Shown here piece after piece: positions 1-8,460 of a DNA stretch of 64,000 bases; within the stretch, counting starts at the first letter, position 1, and every line of letters starts with the position of its first letter. Source of the DNA: JAPUEK01 sp963815355 (GTDB taxonomy: Bacteria > Pseudomonadota > Alphaproteobacteria > Rhodobacterales > Rhodobacteraceae); contig CAWFGJ010000013.1 of assembly GCA_963815355.1 (NCBI GenBank), positions 1-64,000 of the forward strand, written 5' to 3'. The notes under the pieces are model-generated. The model was not told the origin of the DNA. It saw nothing but the letters and a program-made list of their open reading frames with translations, and searched no databases. The translations under genes and the position numbers were made by a program.

Positions 1-149
1 CGGTGCAACAGGTTCCCACTGAATTCCAGATGGCAGTAGCGGGAAGACAAGACATAGGACGGTGAAACAGGCGGCTGCACAGCAACGCACTTCGCGCCTT
101 TCGAATGAATTCTGTTTGTCTGAACTCGGGCTTGCGTTAGCGTTTTCGA

Positions 150-939
150 ATGGAAGCGGCAGGCATCGGCAGGGTGTTGTTCTGGGAAGGCGGCAGCCTT
201 TGGCTGGCGCTGATCACCGGAACCATGGGCTGGCATGAGCATCATGCCATTCAGCTTTGCCTGCCGATCCAGGGGACTGCGCAGTTCAAGACGGATCCGG
301 AGGGTGAGTGGATCACCTGCGAAGGCGCGGTGATCGCGCCGGATGTGCCGCATGTGTTTCATGCTCCCGGCAGTGTGGTTGCGAACATCCTCTTCGAGCC
401 GGAGTCCGCTGTGGGCCGGGGCGTCCTGGCGCGGTTTGGCACGGTCTGGTCTCCATCTCCTGCCCGGATCAGAGGCCAAGGCGCTCGCACAGCCGATTGG
501 CCGGGCCTATTTCGCTGGCGCAGATGACGCGTCGATGATCGCGCTCGCCAAGCAGGCGGTGACAAGCTTCTCAGGTGTCGATGCGCAACGGGACGTCGCC
601 GATGTCCGTGTCTTGCGGACCATTTCCGAGATCCGGGCGCATCTGGACGAGCCTGTGACCCTGCCCGCGCTGGCGCGCAAGATCGGTCTGTCACCGGGAC
701 GACTGCGCCATCTGTTTGTAGCCGAGACCGGAGTATCCTTCCGCCGCTACCTTCTGTGGGAACGGCTGAACCGGGCCCTGTCCCTGGGTTTTGGCGGAAC
801 ATCCTGGACCGAGGCGGCCTATGCGGCGAACTTCGCCGATTCCGCCCATCTGTCCCGCACCTGCCAGCGGATGTTCGGCCTTGCTCCGACACGGGCAAGG
901 ATCGAATCCCCCCAAGCCCACGGCTCTCTGACGGCCTGA
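150..939 (+). pseudogene. AraC-family transcriptional regulator, frameshifted
   Basis: Two overlapping frames together make one AraC regulator. The first (150-~450) encodes a cupin-like sensor domain with HEHHAIQLCLPIQG and a P-H-V-F-H segment. The second (~445-939) encodes the helical linker and two AraC helix-turn-helix motifs (LARKIGLSPGRLRHLF, then AAYAANFADSAHLSRTCQRMFG). The change of frame falls near 440-455, where ARFG in the first frame should run into LLPGSEAKALAQPI in the second. No single frame covers both domains, so as written the gene gives only a 125-residue sensor fragment. It lies just upstream of the copper-type genes and reads towards them, so it may once have controlled them (inference). 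A sequencing indel is the alternative to real inactivation. Confidence 0.8.
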
Positions 940-1020
940 ATTCAAGATTAGCCCCTTCGTTCAAGCGATGCCCGCGACACCGGCGTAAATCCGGGTCATC
1001 GCAAACGAATGGAGCCCTTC

Positions 1021-1467
1021 ATGTCAAACCTCATCACCCGTCGGCGCCTGCTCTGGTCCGTGCCGGTCGCCCTTCTTGCGGTCGGTGGCATTGCCGTCGC
1101 GAAAATGATGCAGCCCCCACCGGCCGACCTTGACCTGTCGCTCAGCAAGCCCACCGACCAGGGCCTTTACACGGCTTCGGTCGAACCGGGCCTGTCGCCC
1201 ATCGTCGTCGGAACGATGCATGGCTGGGTCGTCCAGATCAGCACCCGGGACGGCAAACCCGTCGACCACGCCAGGATTGCCGTCGACGGCGGCATGCCGC
1301 AGCACGGCCATGGGCTGCCGACCGAGCCGCAGGTCAGCGCCGATCTTGGCGACGGTCGGTATCAGGTCGAGGGCATGAAATTCAACATGCCCGGCTGGTG
1401 GGTGGTCAACCTGTCGGTCGACGGCCCGACCGGACCGGACACCGTCACCTTCAACCTTGTCCTGTAG
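1021..1467 (+). CDS. FixH/YtkA-like periplasmic membrane-anchored protein
   Basis: A 148-residue protein with an N-terminal signal anchor (about residues 8-28, preceded by RRR) and one extracytoplasmic beta-sandwich domain. The segment W-V-V-Q-I-S-T-R-D-G-K-P-V-D-H-A-R-I and the later MPQHGHGLP, GRYQVEGMKFNMPGWW pattern are typical of the FixH/YtkA family, whose Met/His-rich forms are linked to copper delivery or resistance. ATG 1021 is chosen over ATG 1009 because GGAG lies six bases before it. The MauG-type gene follows after 13 bases, so the two form an operon. Exact ligand and role are unknown; a metal-binding periplasmic partner of the peroxidase is an inference from the neighbourhood. 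Confidence 0.7.
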   Translation: MSNLITRRRLLWSVPVALLAVGGIAVAKMMQPPPADLDLSLSKPTDQGLYTASVEPGLSPIVVGTMHGWVVQISTRDGKPVDHARIAVDGGMPQHGHGLPTEPQVSADLGDGRYQVEGMKFNMPGWWVVNLSVDGPTGPDTVTFNLVL

Positions 1468-1480
1468 GGAGGGTCAGGCA

Positions 1481-2071
1481 ATGCGCACCTCGACCGTCAT
1501 CGTTTCGGCCCTTGTCGTCGGATCGGCAGCGGCTGCCTACTGGACACTGGCCAAGCCGCAGACGTGGACCGAGGAAGAGACCAGGCTTGTCCTGTCGCTT
1601 GGGCTTGCAAGCCTGCCGGCGCTACCCGCCGACCCGTCGAATGCCGTTGCCGACAGCCCGGATGCTGCATCGCTTGGCAAGGCCCTGTTCTTCGACACCC
1701 GGTTCAGTGCGAACGGCAAGGTCTCTTGCGGAACCTGCCACCTGCCCGAGCGCCAGTTCCAGGACGATCTGCCGCGCGCGAAAGGCGTGGGCGAGACGGC
1801 GCGTCGGACGATGCCGATTGCAGGCACGGCCTACAGCCCCTGGCTCTTCTGGGACGGCCGCAAGGACAGCCAATGGGCCCAGGCCCTTGGCCCGCTGGAA
1901 AGCGCGGTCGAACATGGAACCGACAGGGCCTACATCGCGCATCTGATCGAGGCTCACTATGCCGATCAATACGCCGCCCTTTTCGGACCATTGCCGACGC
2001 TCGACGCGGTGCCGGATCATGCCAGCCCGAACGGACTTGGCGCGGTTTCTAGGGTCAGGACTCGTTCTTGA
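1481..2071 (+). pseudogene. MauG/CcpA-type di-heme cytochrome c peroxidase, 3' truncated
   Basis: The frame opens at ATG 1481 behind a good GGGAGG ribosome binding site, with a signal anchor (about residues 4-22). The first haem site is CGTCH at residues 83-87, in the usual context SLGKALFFDTRFSANG...SCGTCHLPERQF, followed by R-T-M-P-I-A-G-T-A-Y-S-P-W-L-F-W-D-G-R-K-D, a hallmark of this family. Family members run to about 350 residues with two haem sites. Here the frame stops after 196 residues and the second CXXCH half is missing. The last dozen residues, after NGLGAV, look unrelated to the family, placing the break near 2045. The periplasmic peroxidase is therefore almost certainly inactive. 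Confidence 0.8.
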
Positions 2072-2249
2072 TCACAGCCAGAACAGAACGGTTGCGGCCA
2101 ATGCGATTGCGGAGAGGTAGGTCTCCGGGCATCCACATGCGCGTCTGCGAGAAGAAGATGTGGTCGAGCGCGTAGGTGTTGAGATACATCAATCCAAACA
2201 TCACGACCGTCGAAGTCGCGATCATTGCAAAGAAACGTCCGTAGTTCAT
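2055..2249 (-). pseudogene. DUF305-family membrane protein, N-terminal remnant
   Basis: Starting at ATG 2249 behind GGAGCAGGAAG, the first 40 residues (MNYGRFFAMIATSTVVMFGL, then MYLNTYALDHIFFSQTRMWM) match the N-terminus of the two-helix DUF305 proteins common beside copper genes in Rhodobacteraceae. After RMWM the expected second helix and the His-rich DUF305 domain are absent. The frame runs into PGDLPLRNRIGRN and stops at 2055. In a neighbouring frame the same bases read ETYLSAIALAATVLFWL followed by a stop, which looks like the C-terminus of some other membrane protein. The gene converges on the truncated MauG gene and both are cut at the same place. Confidence 0.65.
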
Positions 2250-2349
2250 CTTCCTGCTCCTGCTCAAATAATTTCGCCAGTTCACCCCCCGAGCAGGGCG
2301 ATTCCGAGTATCGCAAGCACCGCAGGGTATGGCGGCACCCGGGTTCATC

Positions 2350-2778
2350 TCAGATCGACTCGATGGCGTTCACCAGAATGTCGCGGACCTTTCCCGCGAC
2401 AGCCGTCAATTCCGCGTTTTCGATCGCCTGCATCGACGCCACCGGGTCGATCGCGCTGACATCAACACCGCCTTCGACCTCGCACAGGATGACGTTGCGA
2501 GGCGGCATCGCGCCGACCCGTGGCGTGATCCTGATCGCCTGATGCGCCATCTTCGGATTGCAGGCGCCGCGAATGCGATAGGCCGGAATCTCGGCGTCGA
2601 GCTTCTTCTTCATCGTCGCCTTGACGTCGATCTCGGTCAGCACGCCGACGCCACTACCGGCAAGGGCGGCACGGGTGCGGGGATCGATGTCGTCACGTGT
2701 GGCGTGATTGAATATGGGGTTGATCGTGTCGCTCACTGCAAAGGAACCCCTGTTTTCGGGTTTGGGAGACGCTGACAT
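2350..2778 (-). CDS. DUF302 domain protein
   Basis: A 142-residue protein. The core GVLTEIDVKATMKKKLDAEI, AYRIRGACNPKMAHQAI, then MPPRNVILCEVEGG and AIDPVASM is the DUF302 signature. This small cytosolic domain of unknown function is repeatedly found beside copper and arsenic resistance genes. The N-terminal 35 residues fit the family poorly; a start at GTG 2736 would remove 14 of them, and an alternative frame reads SDTINPYSIT there, so a small indel near 2680-2710 is possible. It lies between the DUF305 remnant (70 bases away after trimming) and the divergent SHOCT gene. Function within metal handling is inferred from context only. Confidence 0.7.
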   Translation of the reverse strand: MSASPKPENRGSFAVSDTINPIFNHATRDDIDPRTRAALAGSGVGVLTEIDVKATMKKKLDAEIPAYRIRGACNPKMAHQAIRITPRVGAMPPRNVILCEVEGGVDVSAIDPVASMQAIENAELTAVAGKVRDILVNAIESI

Positions 2779-2978
2779 GGCGAGGCGGCATTGACCTCGA
2801 CCTTACGCGGCCAAATCAGAGCGTTCGCTTTACAATCCACGCCTGCGTATCTGTGAAGGATGCTACAGAACTCCGTCACTGCCGTCTTGATCCAGATCAG
2901 TGCCTGCGCCCCGTTTTTCCCTATAGTTCTACGCTGAATGGGTGGCTGCAGTCTGTTCGATGCCAAAGGAGTCAAAGA

Positions 2979-3350
2979 ATGGAAATCAGGAATAGGGCGA
3001 TTGTCCCGAGCATGGCGGGGGCGCTCTGCGTGGCGGCGACGTCAGCGATGGCGCAGGTCGGGGAAATCCCGGATCCAAACGGCCAATACTATCATGGCCA
3101 TGACATGATGTGGGGCGGCGGCCAGTGGGGAGGCTTCGGAATGGTCCTTGGGCCGATTTTCATGATCCTGATCGTCGTCGGGATCGTTGCCGGGATTATC
3201 TATCTGCTGCGCTTGCTCGGCGCAGCCGGACCCGCCGTCAGCGGTCATGCCGCGCACGACCGAGCCCTCGCGCTTCTGAAGGAACGCTATGCCAAAGGCG
3301 AGATCGACTCGACCGAGTTTGCCGAACGCAAGAAGCTGCTGGCTGACTGA
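2979..3350 (+). CDS. SHOCT-domain small membrane protein
   Basis: A 123-residue protein starting at ATG 2979, eight bases after AAAGGAG. It has a signal peptide ending near AMA-QV, a His/Met/Gly-rich stretch (YYHGHDMMWGGGQWGGFGM), one strong transmembrane helix (about residues 55-78) and a C-terminal SHOCT motif (ALALLKERYAKGEIDSTEF, ERKKLL). SHOCT is a short oligomerisation module; such proteins sit beside multicopper oxidases and copper exporters. The Met/His-rich segment before the helix could bind metal on the periplasmic side (inference). The multicopper oxidase follows on the same strand after 151 bases. Confidence 0.75.
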   Translation: MEIRNRAIVPSMAGALCVAATSAMAQVGEIPDPNGQYYHGHDMMWGGGQWGGFGMVLGPIFMILIVVGIVAGIIYLLRLLGAAGPAVSGHAAHDRALALLKERYAKGEIDSTEFAERKKLLAD

Positions 3351-3501
3351 TCCCTGACGTGTCGTGTCCTTTGATGACACGCAGGGCACTGGTCGTGCCG
3401 ACAGGCGGCTGCGATGGTTTCAGTCTCGTGTTCCGTCATCCCCCCCTGCCACAGAAGGGTTTGCCATGGCGACGCTTCCAACCAAGCCTTGAAAGATCAG
3501 C

Positions 3502-4902
3502 ATGAAAAGACGCCAGTTCCTGACTTCGACCTCCGCAGCGATCCTGACCGCTGGCGTCCTTTCGCAAACGTCGGTCCGACGCGCCTTTGCGCAGGGCCAA
3601 ACGCGGCTTGCCATGCCGCCGCTTCTCGATACGCGGCCGACGGGGCGGCTGGCACTGACGGCAACGTCGGGGACCACCGCCATTGCCGGTGGCCCCGGCG
3701 TACCGACTGCCGGGTTTAATCAGGCGTATCTGGGTCCGACCATCCTGCTACAGAACGGGGAACTGGCCGCCGAAGTGCAGAATCGTCTTGATGAACCTAT
3801 CAGCGCGCATTGGCACGGCCTCCTGGTGCCCGGAGAGCAGGACGGCGGTCCGCATCTGGCAATTGCGCCCGGTGCCACATGGCGACCGGAGATGTCCATT
3901 GCTCAGGACCCGGCAACGGTCTGGTATCACTCGCATATCCACGAGCGAACGGCGCAACAGGTCTATTTCGGACTGGCCGGGGTCATCCACGTGACGGACG
4001 GGCAGGACGATGCGCGCGGTCTGCCGTCCACATACGGGATCGACGATCTGACGCTCGTCTTGCAGGATCGTCGGTTCGATGCATCCGGACGTATGGTCTA
4101 TGACCCGTCCATGATGGACATTATGCACGGGTTTGCCGGGGACCGGATGCTGGTCAATGGTCAGGCGGGCGCGACTGCGATCGTACCGCAGGGGATCGCC
4201 CGTCTGCGCCTGCTCAACGGCTCGAACGCCCGCATCTATACGCTCTATTTCGATGATGCGCGGTCCATGCACCTTGTGGCGACGGATGGAGGCTTCCTGC
4301 CTGCCCCCGTCGCGCTTGATGTGCTGCGCCTGGCACCCGGCGAACGGGCCGAGCTGCTTGTCGATTTCTCGTCAGGCGGCGCGCCGGTGCTGATGAGCGA
4401 TCCGGGCCAGGCCTATGGTGTCCTGCAGTTCGCCACCGACAGCACGCTGGCCGCCCGGATCACCCGCCTGCCTGATCAGTTGGCCAGTGCGCCCGAGGAT
4501 ATGTCAGGGGCCGAAGTCACAACGCGGCAGGTCTCGCTCGACATGGGCATGGGCGGCATGATGATGGGCGGCGGTGGCTTTGCCATCAACGGACGCCCCT
4601 ACGACATGCGCCGGATCGATTTTGAAGTCGCGCTCGGATCGGTGGAGCGCTGGCAGATCCGCAGCACCATGATCGCGCATCCGTTCCATGTCCACGGCGT
4701 GCGCTTCCGGGTGGTCACTGAGAACGGCGGCCCCCCGCGGCCCGAGAACACCGGCTGGAAAGACACCGTGCTGGTGCCCGGCGAGGCCGAGATCCTCGCC
4801 CGGTTCGACCAGCCCGCCAGCCGTGAGACACCGTTCATGTTTCACTGCCATATCCTCGAACATGAGGATGCCGGCATGATGGGGCAGTTCACCGTGGGAT
4901 GA
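3502..4902 (+). CDS. Tat-exported multicopper oxidase (CueO-like)
   Basis: A 466-residue multicopper oxidase with an N-terminal twin-arginine signal (KRRQFLTSTSAAILTAG, cleavage near FA-QG). All four copper-ligand blocks are present: H103-W-H105-G, H143-S-H145, HPFHVHG starting at residue 393, and the block H448-C449-H450-I-L-E-H with M at the axial position in EDAGMM. A Met/Gly-rich insert (DMGMGGMMMGGGG, about residues 350-362) sits where CueO has its Met-rich cuprous site, which supports cuprous oxidase activity in the periplasm over laccase activity on phenols. It is the only fully intact large enzyme of the 1-6.6 kb metal region. Oxidation of Cu(I) to the less toxic Cu(II) is the likely role. 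Confidence 0.85.
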   Translation: MKRRQFLTSTSAAILTAGVLSQTSVRRAFAQGQTRLAMPPLLDTRPTGRLALTATSGTTAIAGGPGVPTAGFNQAYLGPTILLQNGELAAEVQNRLDEPISAHWHGLLVPGEQDGGPHLAIAPGATWRPEMSIAQDPATVWYHSHIHERTAQQVYFGLAGVIHVTDGQDDARGLPSTYGIDDLTLVLQDRRFDASGRMVYDPSMMDIMHGFAGDRMLVNGQAGATAIVPQGIARLRLLNGSNARIYTLYFDDARSMHLVATDGGFLPAPVALDVLRLAPGERAELLVDFSSGGAPVLMSDPGQAYGVLQFATDSTLAARITRLPDQLASAPEDMSGAEVTTRQVSLDMGMGGMMMGGGGFAINGRPYDMRRIDFEVALGSVERWQIRSTMIAHPFHVHGVRFRVVTENGGPPRPENTGWKDTVLVPGEAEILARFDQPASRETPFMFHCHILEHEDAGMMGQFTVG

Positions 4903-5074
4903 CACGATCACGCTTGCCGTTGGACCCACTCTTTGCCGGAGGGTCTGGGCCATGTCCCTCGCGCCCAATGCCACCTGTGGCCGCGGGCGCTGGCCGCTAA
5001 CGGACCAGCAAAGGCTCTGGCACCTAAAAGTCCGGCAGCCAGCGCCAGCACGGAAAGGCCCGTCACCGCCCAGA

Positions 5075-5852
5075 TCAGCGGCACAGTGGCAGTGGCTCCC
5101 TTACCACCATCCGGAGCCTGCGTGCATGCGTGCCGCCAGTTTTCGCTCCGGCATCACCGTGGGCGTCGGGATCATCGGTGGCGCGCGCCGTGAACATGCC
5201 ATGCTTCAGGTGATTGGCTAGAAAGCACCAGTTTATCGGATAGGCGACGATGAATTCCACGAGGAGCGAGATCGCTTGGCCCCATCCCCGGCGCGGTGCG
5301 CGAGCGCAGGATCAGCAGGGCCGGGAACATCGCGGACATCCGCAGGTTCATGGACAGAAGTTCAGGGAAGAAAGTCTTCTTCAGGGATCGCAGGTAGTCG
5401 CCGCCCGCCATGCCGCGCCTGAACAGCGCCTGAACAGCGCCTGAAGGATCGTCCAGCCAAAGGCGAAGCCCAGCAGAAATTCGAGTGCCAGCTCGACCGG
5501 ACCGGCCAGCGCGATCACACTGGCGATCACCGCGCCGACCAGGATTCCGACACCGTCCGCCGCCACGCAATGCTTCGTCGAGCCCAGTACCTGCCGCCAG
5601 CGCGCTGCGACAAACCGTTTGCGCGTGCCCCGCATCGGCGCGCGGCAGCCAAGCACATACAGCACCAGCCCGAACACCCCGGCATTGGCCACCAGCAGAA
5701 TGAAGCCCCATTTCATCACCGGGTGCGCCGGGGTGGTGCGGATGTCTATCGCCACGAAGACCACCGGCAAGCACGAACCACACCAGCGCGATGCCGTCGA
5801 TTACCTCAGGAACTCGACGTTTCCATCGACATCGCGCGGGATCACGATGCAA
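5075..5852 (-). pseudogene. DUF4396 multi-helix membrane protein, frameshifted three times
   Basis: Pieces in three reading frames add up to a DUF4396 protein: VIDGIALVWFVLAG; then VVFVAIDIRTTPAHPVMKWG, LGSTKHCVAADGVGILVGAV and EFLLGFAFGWTILQALFRR; then GGDYLRSLKKTFFPELLSMN, MSAMFPALLILR; and finally EFIVAYPINWCFLANHLKHG with an His/Asp tail. Breaks lie near 5768, at 5421-5442 (an 11-bp tandem duplication) and near 5283 (one extra G in a GGGG run). Removing the duplication restores LFRR-GMAGGDY exactly. The family has conserved T-x-H-C and N-W motifs and often lies beside copper ATPases and multicopper oxidases. As written no functional protein can be made. Confidence 0.75.
5421..5442. repeat. 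11-bp perfect tandem duplication inside the DUF4396 gene
   Basis: The unit gaacagcgcct occurs at 5421-5431 and again directly at 5432-5442. Eleven bases is not a multiple of three, so the duplication shifts the frame of the minus-strand DUF4396 gene. Deleting one copy rejoins the two halves of the protein. This is typical of slipped-strand mispairing rather than a single-base call error. Confidence 0.85.
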
Positions 5853-5901
5853 GGACGCATGGCAACCACGAGCGGCTGCATCGCGGTTCCCTGTTGGATA
5901 T

Positions 5902-6018
5902 TCACTTCCGCACGTATTTTAGCAACGCAGCGATGGCCAGAACGACAAGAACAACAACAACGGTCGCCCAGATCCAGCCGAACCCCATGCCGAAGCCCAT
6001 TCCATAACCACCCATCAT
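5902..6018 (-). CDS. 38-residue small membrane protein
   Basis: A short gene, MMGGYGMGFGMGFGWIW followed by ATVVVVLVVLAIAALL and the tail KYVRK. It starts at ATG 6018 with an AAAAAGG tract directly upstream and stops at TGA 5902. The N-terminal third is Gly/Met/aromatic, then one strong helix, then a positive tail, so the N-terminus should face the periplasm. Such Met/Gly-rich single-helix peptides are common next to multicopper oxidases and copper exporters but are usually missed in annotation. It sits just before the DUF4396 gene on the same strand and just after the cupredoxin gene. A copper-related role is inferred from position and composition. Confidence 0.6.
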   Translation of the reverse strand: MMGGYGMGFGMGFGWIWATVVVVLVVLAIAALLKYVRK

Positions 6019-6119
6019 CCTTTTTCCCTTTGTGCTAAAGCCATAAACTCGCCTGCCGCTGCCGGAACCGACGCCTGTTCCATTGGCAATCGTTCAATCG
6101 GGACACCGGCAGACAAGGC

Positions 6120-6629
6120 TCAACCTGCGACTGTCAGAAGGGTCCACATTCCCATCGCGTAGTGACCGGGGATGTTGCAGTAGAGGATGTAGGTGCCGGG
6201 CTTGAGCGTCATTGTAAGGGCGCCGGATTGTCCGATCTCGAGCTCAGCCACTTCGCCAAGATGTCCCGCTGCGTCCTCGTCGACCTTCATTTCGTCGCTT
6301 TTGTACGGCAACGGCGTTGAGGCATCGGAGACAGGGGCAAGGACCATTTCGTGGATCATGCCCTTGGAGTCATTCGTCACCTCAAAGGTGACCTCGCCCG
6401 CGGGAACTTCGGCCAGATCGATGGTGATCCCCATCGTGACCATGGTCATGTCCGCGCCCATCATCGCCATGCCCATTGGCTTTACGTCGCCTATCATGTT
6501 CATGGAGGTATCACCCTTGTCCCAGAGCGAAACCTTGACCACCGTTCCGGCGGCGAGCGCGGGGCCAACGGAAAACCCGATCAAGGCGGACCCGATAAGC
6601 GCAACAGCGCTGCGTCTGGTGAAGATCAT
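6120..6629 (-). CDS. Periplasmic cupredoxin-like copper-binding protein
   Basis: A 169-residue exported protein. ATG 6629 is preferred over 6656 because a standard signal follows it directly (IFTRRSAVALIGSALIGFSV, cleavage near ALA-AG). The cupredoxin fold ends in the type 1 copper site: H93 in GMIHEM, then C151, H156 and M161 in ILYCNIPGHYAMGM. A Met-rich stretch (MNMIGDVKPMGMAMMGADMT, about residues 43-62) precedes it. Proteins of this type carry copper or electrons in the periplasm and often accompany multicopper oxidases. It reads towards the small membrane protein and the broken DUF4396 gene and probably formed one transcript with them. Confidence 0.8.
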   Translation of the reverse strand: MIFTRRSAVALIGSALIGFSVGPALAAGTVVKVSLWDKGDTSMNMIGDVKPMGMAMMGADMTMVTMGITIDLAEVPAGEVTFEVTNDSKGMIHEMVLAPVSDASTPLPYKSDEMKVDEDAAGHLGEVAELEIGQSGALTMTLKPGTYILYCNIPGHYAMGMWTLLTVAG

Positions 6630-6656
6630 TTCTTGAGTCCTTGCTATAAATGGCAC

Positions 6657-7056
6657 GGCGCCAATCGAAAAAGGATACGCCAGTTGAGATTTCCGACCTT
6701 GACGTGGATCAGCGACAGAGGCTGGAAATCATGTAGTGATCGGCAAATGCTGCCTTTTGCCGGGGCTGCCTTCGACATGGAAAACCGATATGCGCCGAGC
6801 TATCAAATGAAGGTGAATCCCGAAAGATTCTGCCCGGTCGACAATCAGGCAATTGTCGGCGCTGTGATGATCGAAGCGGCCTGGGCACCACCTGGCACAG
6901 TCGGCAGCGCCGATGAATCCATCGCAAAGTTGACGGCGACGCGCGGGATCGGCGTGCAGATCCAAATGCTGGGGCTGCGATGATCATCAAGGTATTCGTC
7001 TGCCACCGCGGATTTGCATCACGTCCAGACCGGGCGCAGCAACAGTGTCGTGGTCG
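6657..7056. other. Intergenic region, no gene recognised
   Basis: About 400 bases between the divergent cupredoxin and ATP-grasp-like genes. Open frames exist on both strands, but none has a convincing ribosome binding site or a recognisable product. It must hold promoters for both flanking genes; none could be assigned with confidence. Confidence 0.4.
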
Positions 7057-8334
7057 ATGAGCGATCCAGTCCCCACGTCCCTCGGGCCGGATCAGACGCT
7101 CTCGGACCGGCTCAACCAGAAATGCTTCTGCGTCACGCTGGACCGTCAGTCGCTTTGCGAGGCGTTGGAACTGGAGGCCGGTGACCCGCAGTTTTGCGAG
7201 ACCTTCATCCGCCCCAAGGCCCACTTGTTCTCGAACGTGCCGGTGTTCATTTCGGCTGGCGAGGTCGCCCAGATGCAAGGCGTGGTCACGGCTATCGAAG
7301 CTGCGGCCAAGCTTGCCGCCTATCGGGCCAAGGTGCTGTCGTGGGCACCCGGACTCTCGCAGGAAGATCACGGCCCTGTGGGCGCGTTGATGGGCTATGA
7401 CTTTCATCTCGGCGTTGACGGTCCCCGGCTGATTGAGATCAATACCAACGCTGGTGGGGCATTCCTCAATGCCCTTCTTGCCAGAGCGCAGCGGGCCTGT
7501 TGTGCCGAAATGGACATGCGGCCAACGCCCCATGCGTTTGAGGACGCAGCGTTCCGCATGTTTCAAAGCGAATGGACGCGCCAACGCGGCACCGCTGTCC
7601 TGCATCGGGTGGCTATCGTCGATGACAGCCCGGAAGAACAGTATCTCTATCCCGAGTTCGTGCTGGCGCGACAAGTTTTGGCCGCGCGAGGTTTGGATGC
7701 CGTTATCGCGGACGCTGGCCACCTTCTCTATGAAGGTGGGAAGCTCAGCGTCGAGGGAAAGCCTATCGACCTTGTCTACAACCGGGTCACCGATTTCGCG
7801 TTTGAGAAACCTGAGCACAGGGCGCTACATGACGCCTATCGGGATGGCGCGGTGGTCGTTACGCCAAACCCACACAACCACGCCCTTTTCGCCGACAAGC
7901 GCAACCTTTCGCTGCTCTGCGACCCGGCGAGGCTTGAGGCGTGGGGTCTTGAACCAACACTTCTGAACCACCTTGGCGCTATCTCGCGCACGGTCCTCGT
8001 CACGCCCGAAATTGCCGAGGATCTGTGGACGTCGCGTAAGGGCCTGTTCTTCAAGCCGACAGGTGGGCATGGCGGCAAGGCGGTCTATCGGGGCGACAAG
8101 GTGACGAAAGGTGTCTGGGCGGAAATCGAGCGGGGCGGCTACGTGGCGCAAACCTTGGTGCGGCCGAGCGAGCGCATGATCAGGATCGACGGGATACCGC
8201 AGGCGCGCAAGATGGACCTTCGGCTGTACACCTACGACGGACAAGTTCTTCTGGTGGCCGCGCGCCTCTATCAAGGTCAGACGACGAATTTCCGAACTCT
8301 TGGTGGTGGGTTTGCTCCGGTCTTTGTCATTTGA
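7057..8334 (+). CDS. ATP-grasp-like protein of unknown substrate
   Basis: A 425-residue cytosolic protein (ATG 7057; GTG 7045 is an alternative start). The middle has LMGYDFHLGVDGPRLIEINT, then NAGGAFLN, which resembles the acidic metal-binding E-I-N strand of ATP-grasp enzymes. The C-terminal part has FFKPTGGHGGKAVYRGDKVT, then VAQTLVRPSERMIRI and a DLRLYTYDG strand, like the lysine/glycine-rich nucleotide loop. The order of these blocks suggests a circularly permuted ATP-grasp similar to glutathionylspermidine synthase-like families. No neighbour tells the substrate: a PAP2 phosphatase and a DedA-PAP2-LssY protein lie downstream on the same strand. Ligase activity is inferred from motifs and the exact family is not recognised. 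Confidence 0.5.
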   Translation: MSDPVPTSLGPDQTLSDRLNQKCFCVTLDRQSLCEALELEAGDPQFCETFIRPKAHLFSNVPVFISAGEVAQMQGVVTAIEAAAKLAAYRAKVLSWAPGLSQEDHGPVGALMGYDFHLGVDGPRLIEINTNAGGAFLNALLARAQRACCAEMDMRPTPHAFEDAAFRMFQSEWTRQRGTAVLHRVAIVDDSPEEQYLYPEFVLARQVLAARGLDAVIADAGHLLYEGGKLSVEGKPIDLVYNRVTDFAFEKPEHRALHDAYRDGAVVVTPNPHNHALFADKRNLSLLCDPARLEAWGLEPTLLNHLGAISRTVLVTPEIAEDLWTSRKGLFFKPTGGHGGKAVYRGDKVTKGVWAEIERGGYVAQTLVRPSERMIRIDGIPQARKMDLRLYTYDGQVLLVAARLYQGQTTNFRTLGGGFAPVFVI

Positions 8335-8460
8335 TAACGCTGGAATTTCTCTAAGACGACCGCAGCTTCGGCTCGCGCTCTATTCGAACGTGCTGGCATG
8401 AGAAGCGTCATGATGCAATGACAGCATCAGCGGCGAAGCAAATGTTCCCATCAATGACGC

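Noticed and set aside
3351..3400. CGTGTC/GACACG hairpin between the SHOCT and multicopper oxidase genes
   Set aside because: Six-base arms and no T tract; too weak to call a terminator or operator.
6709..7818. A minus-strand open frame of ~369 codons over the ATP-grasp-like gene
   Set aside because: No family resemblance and it covers the conserved plus-strand gene.
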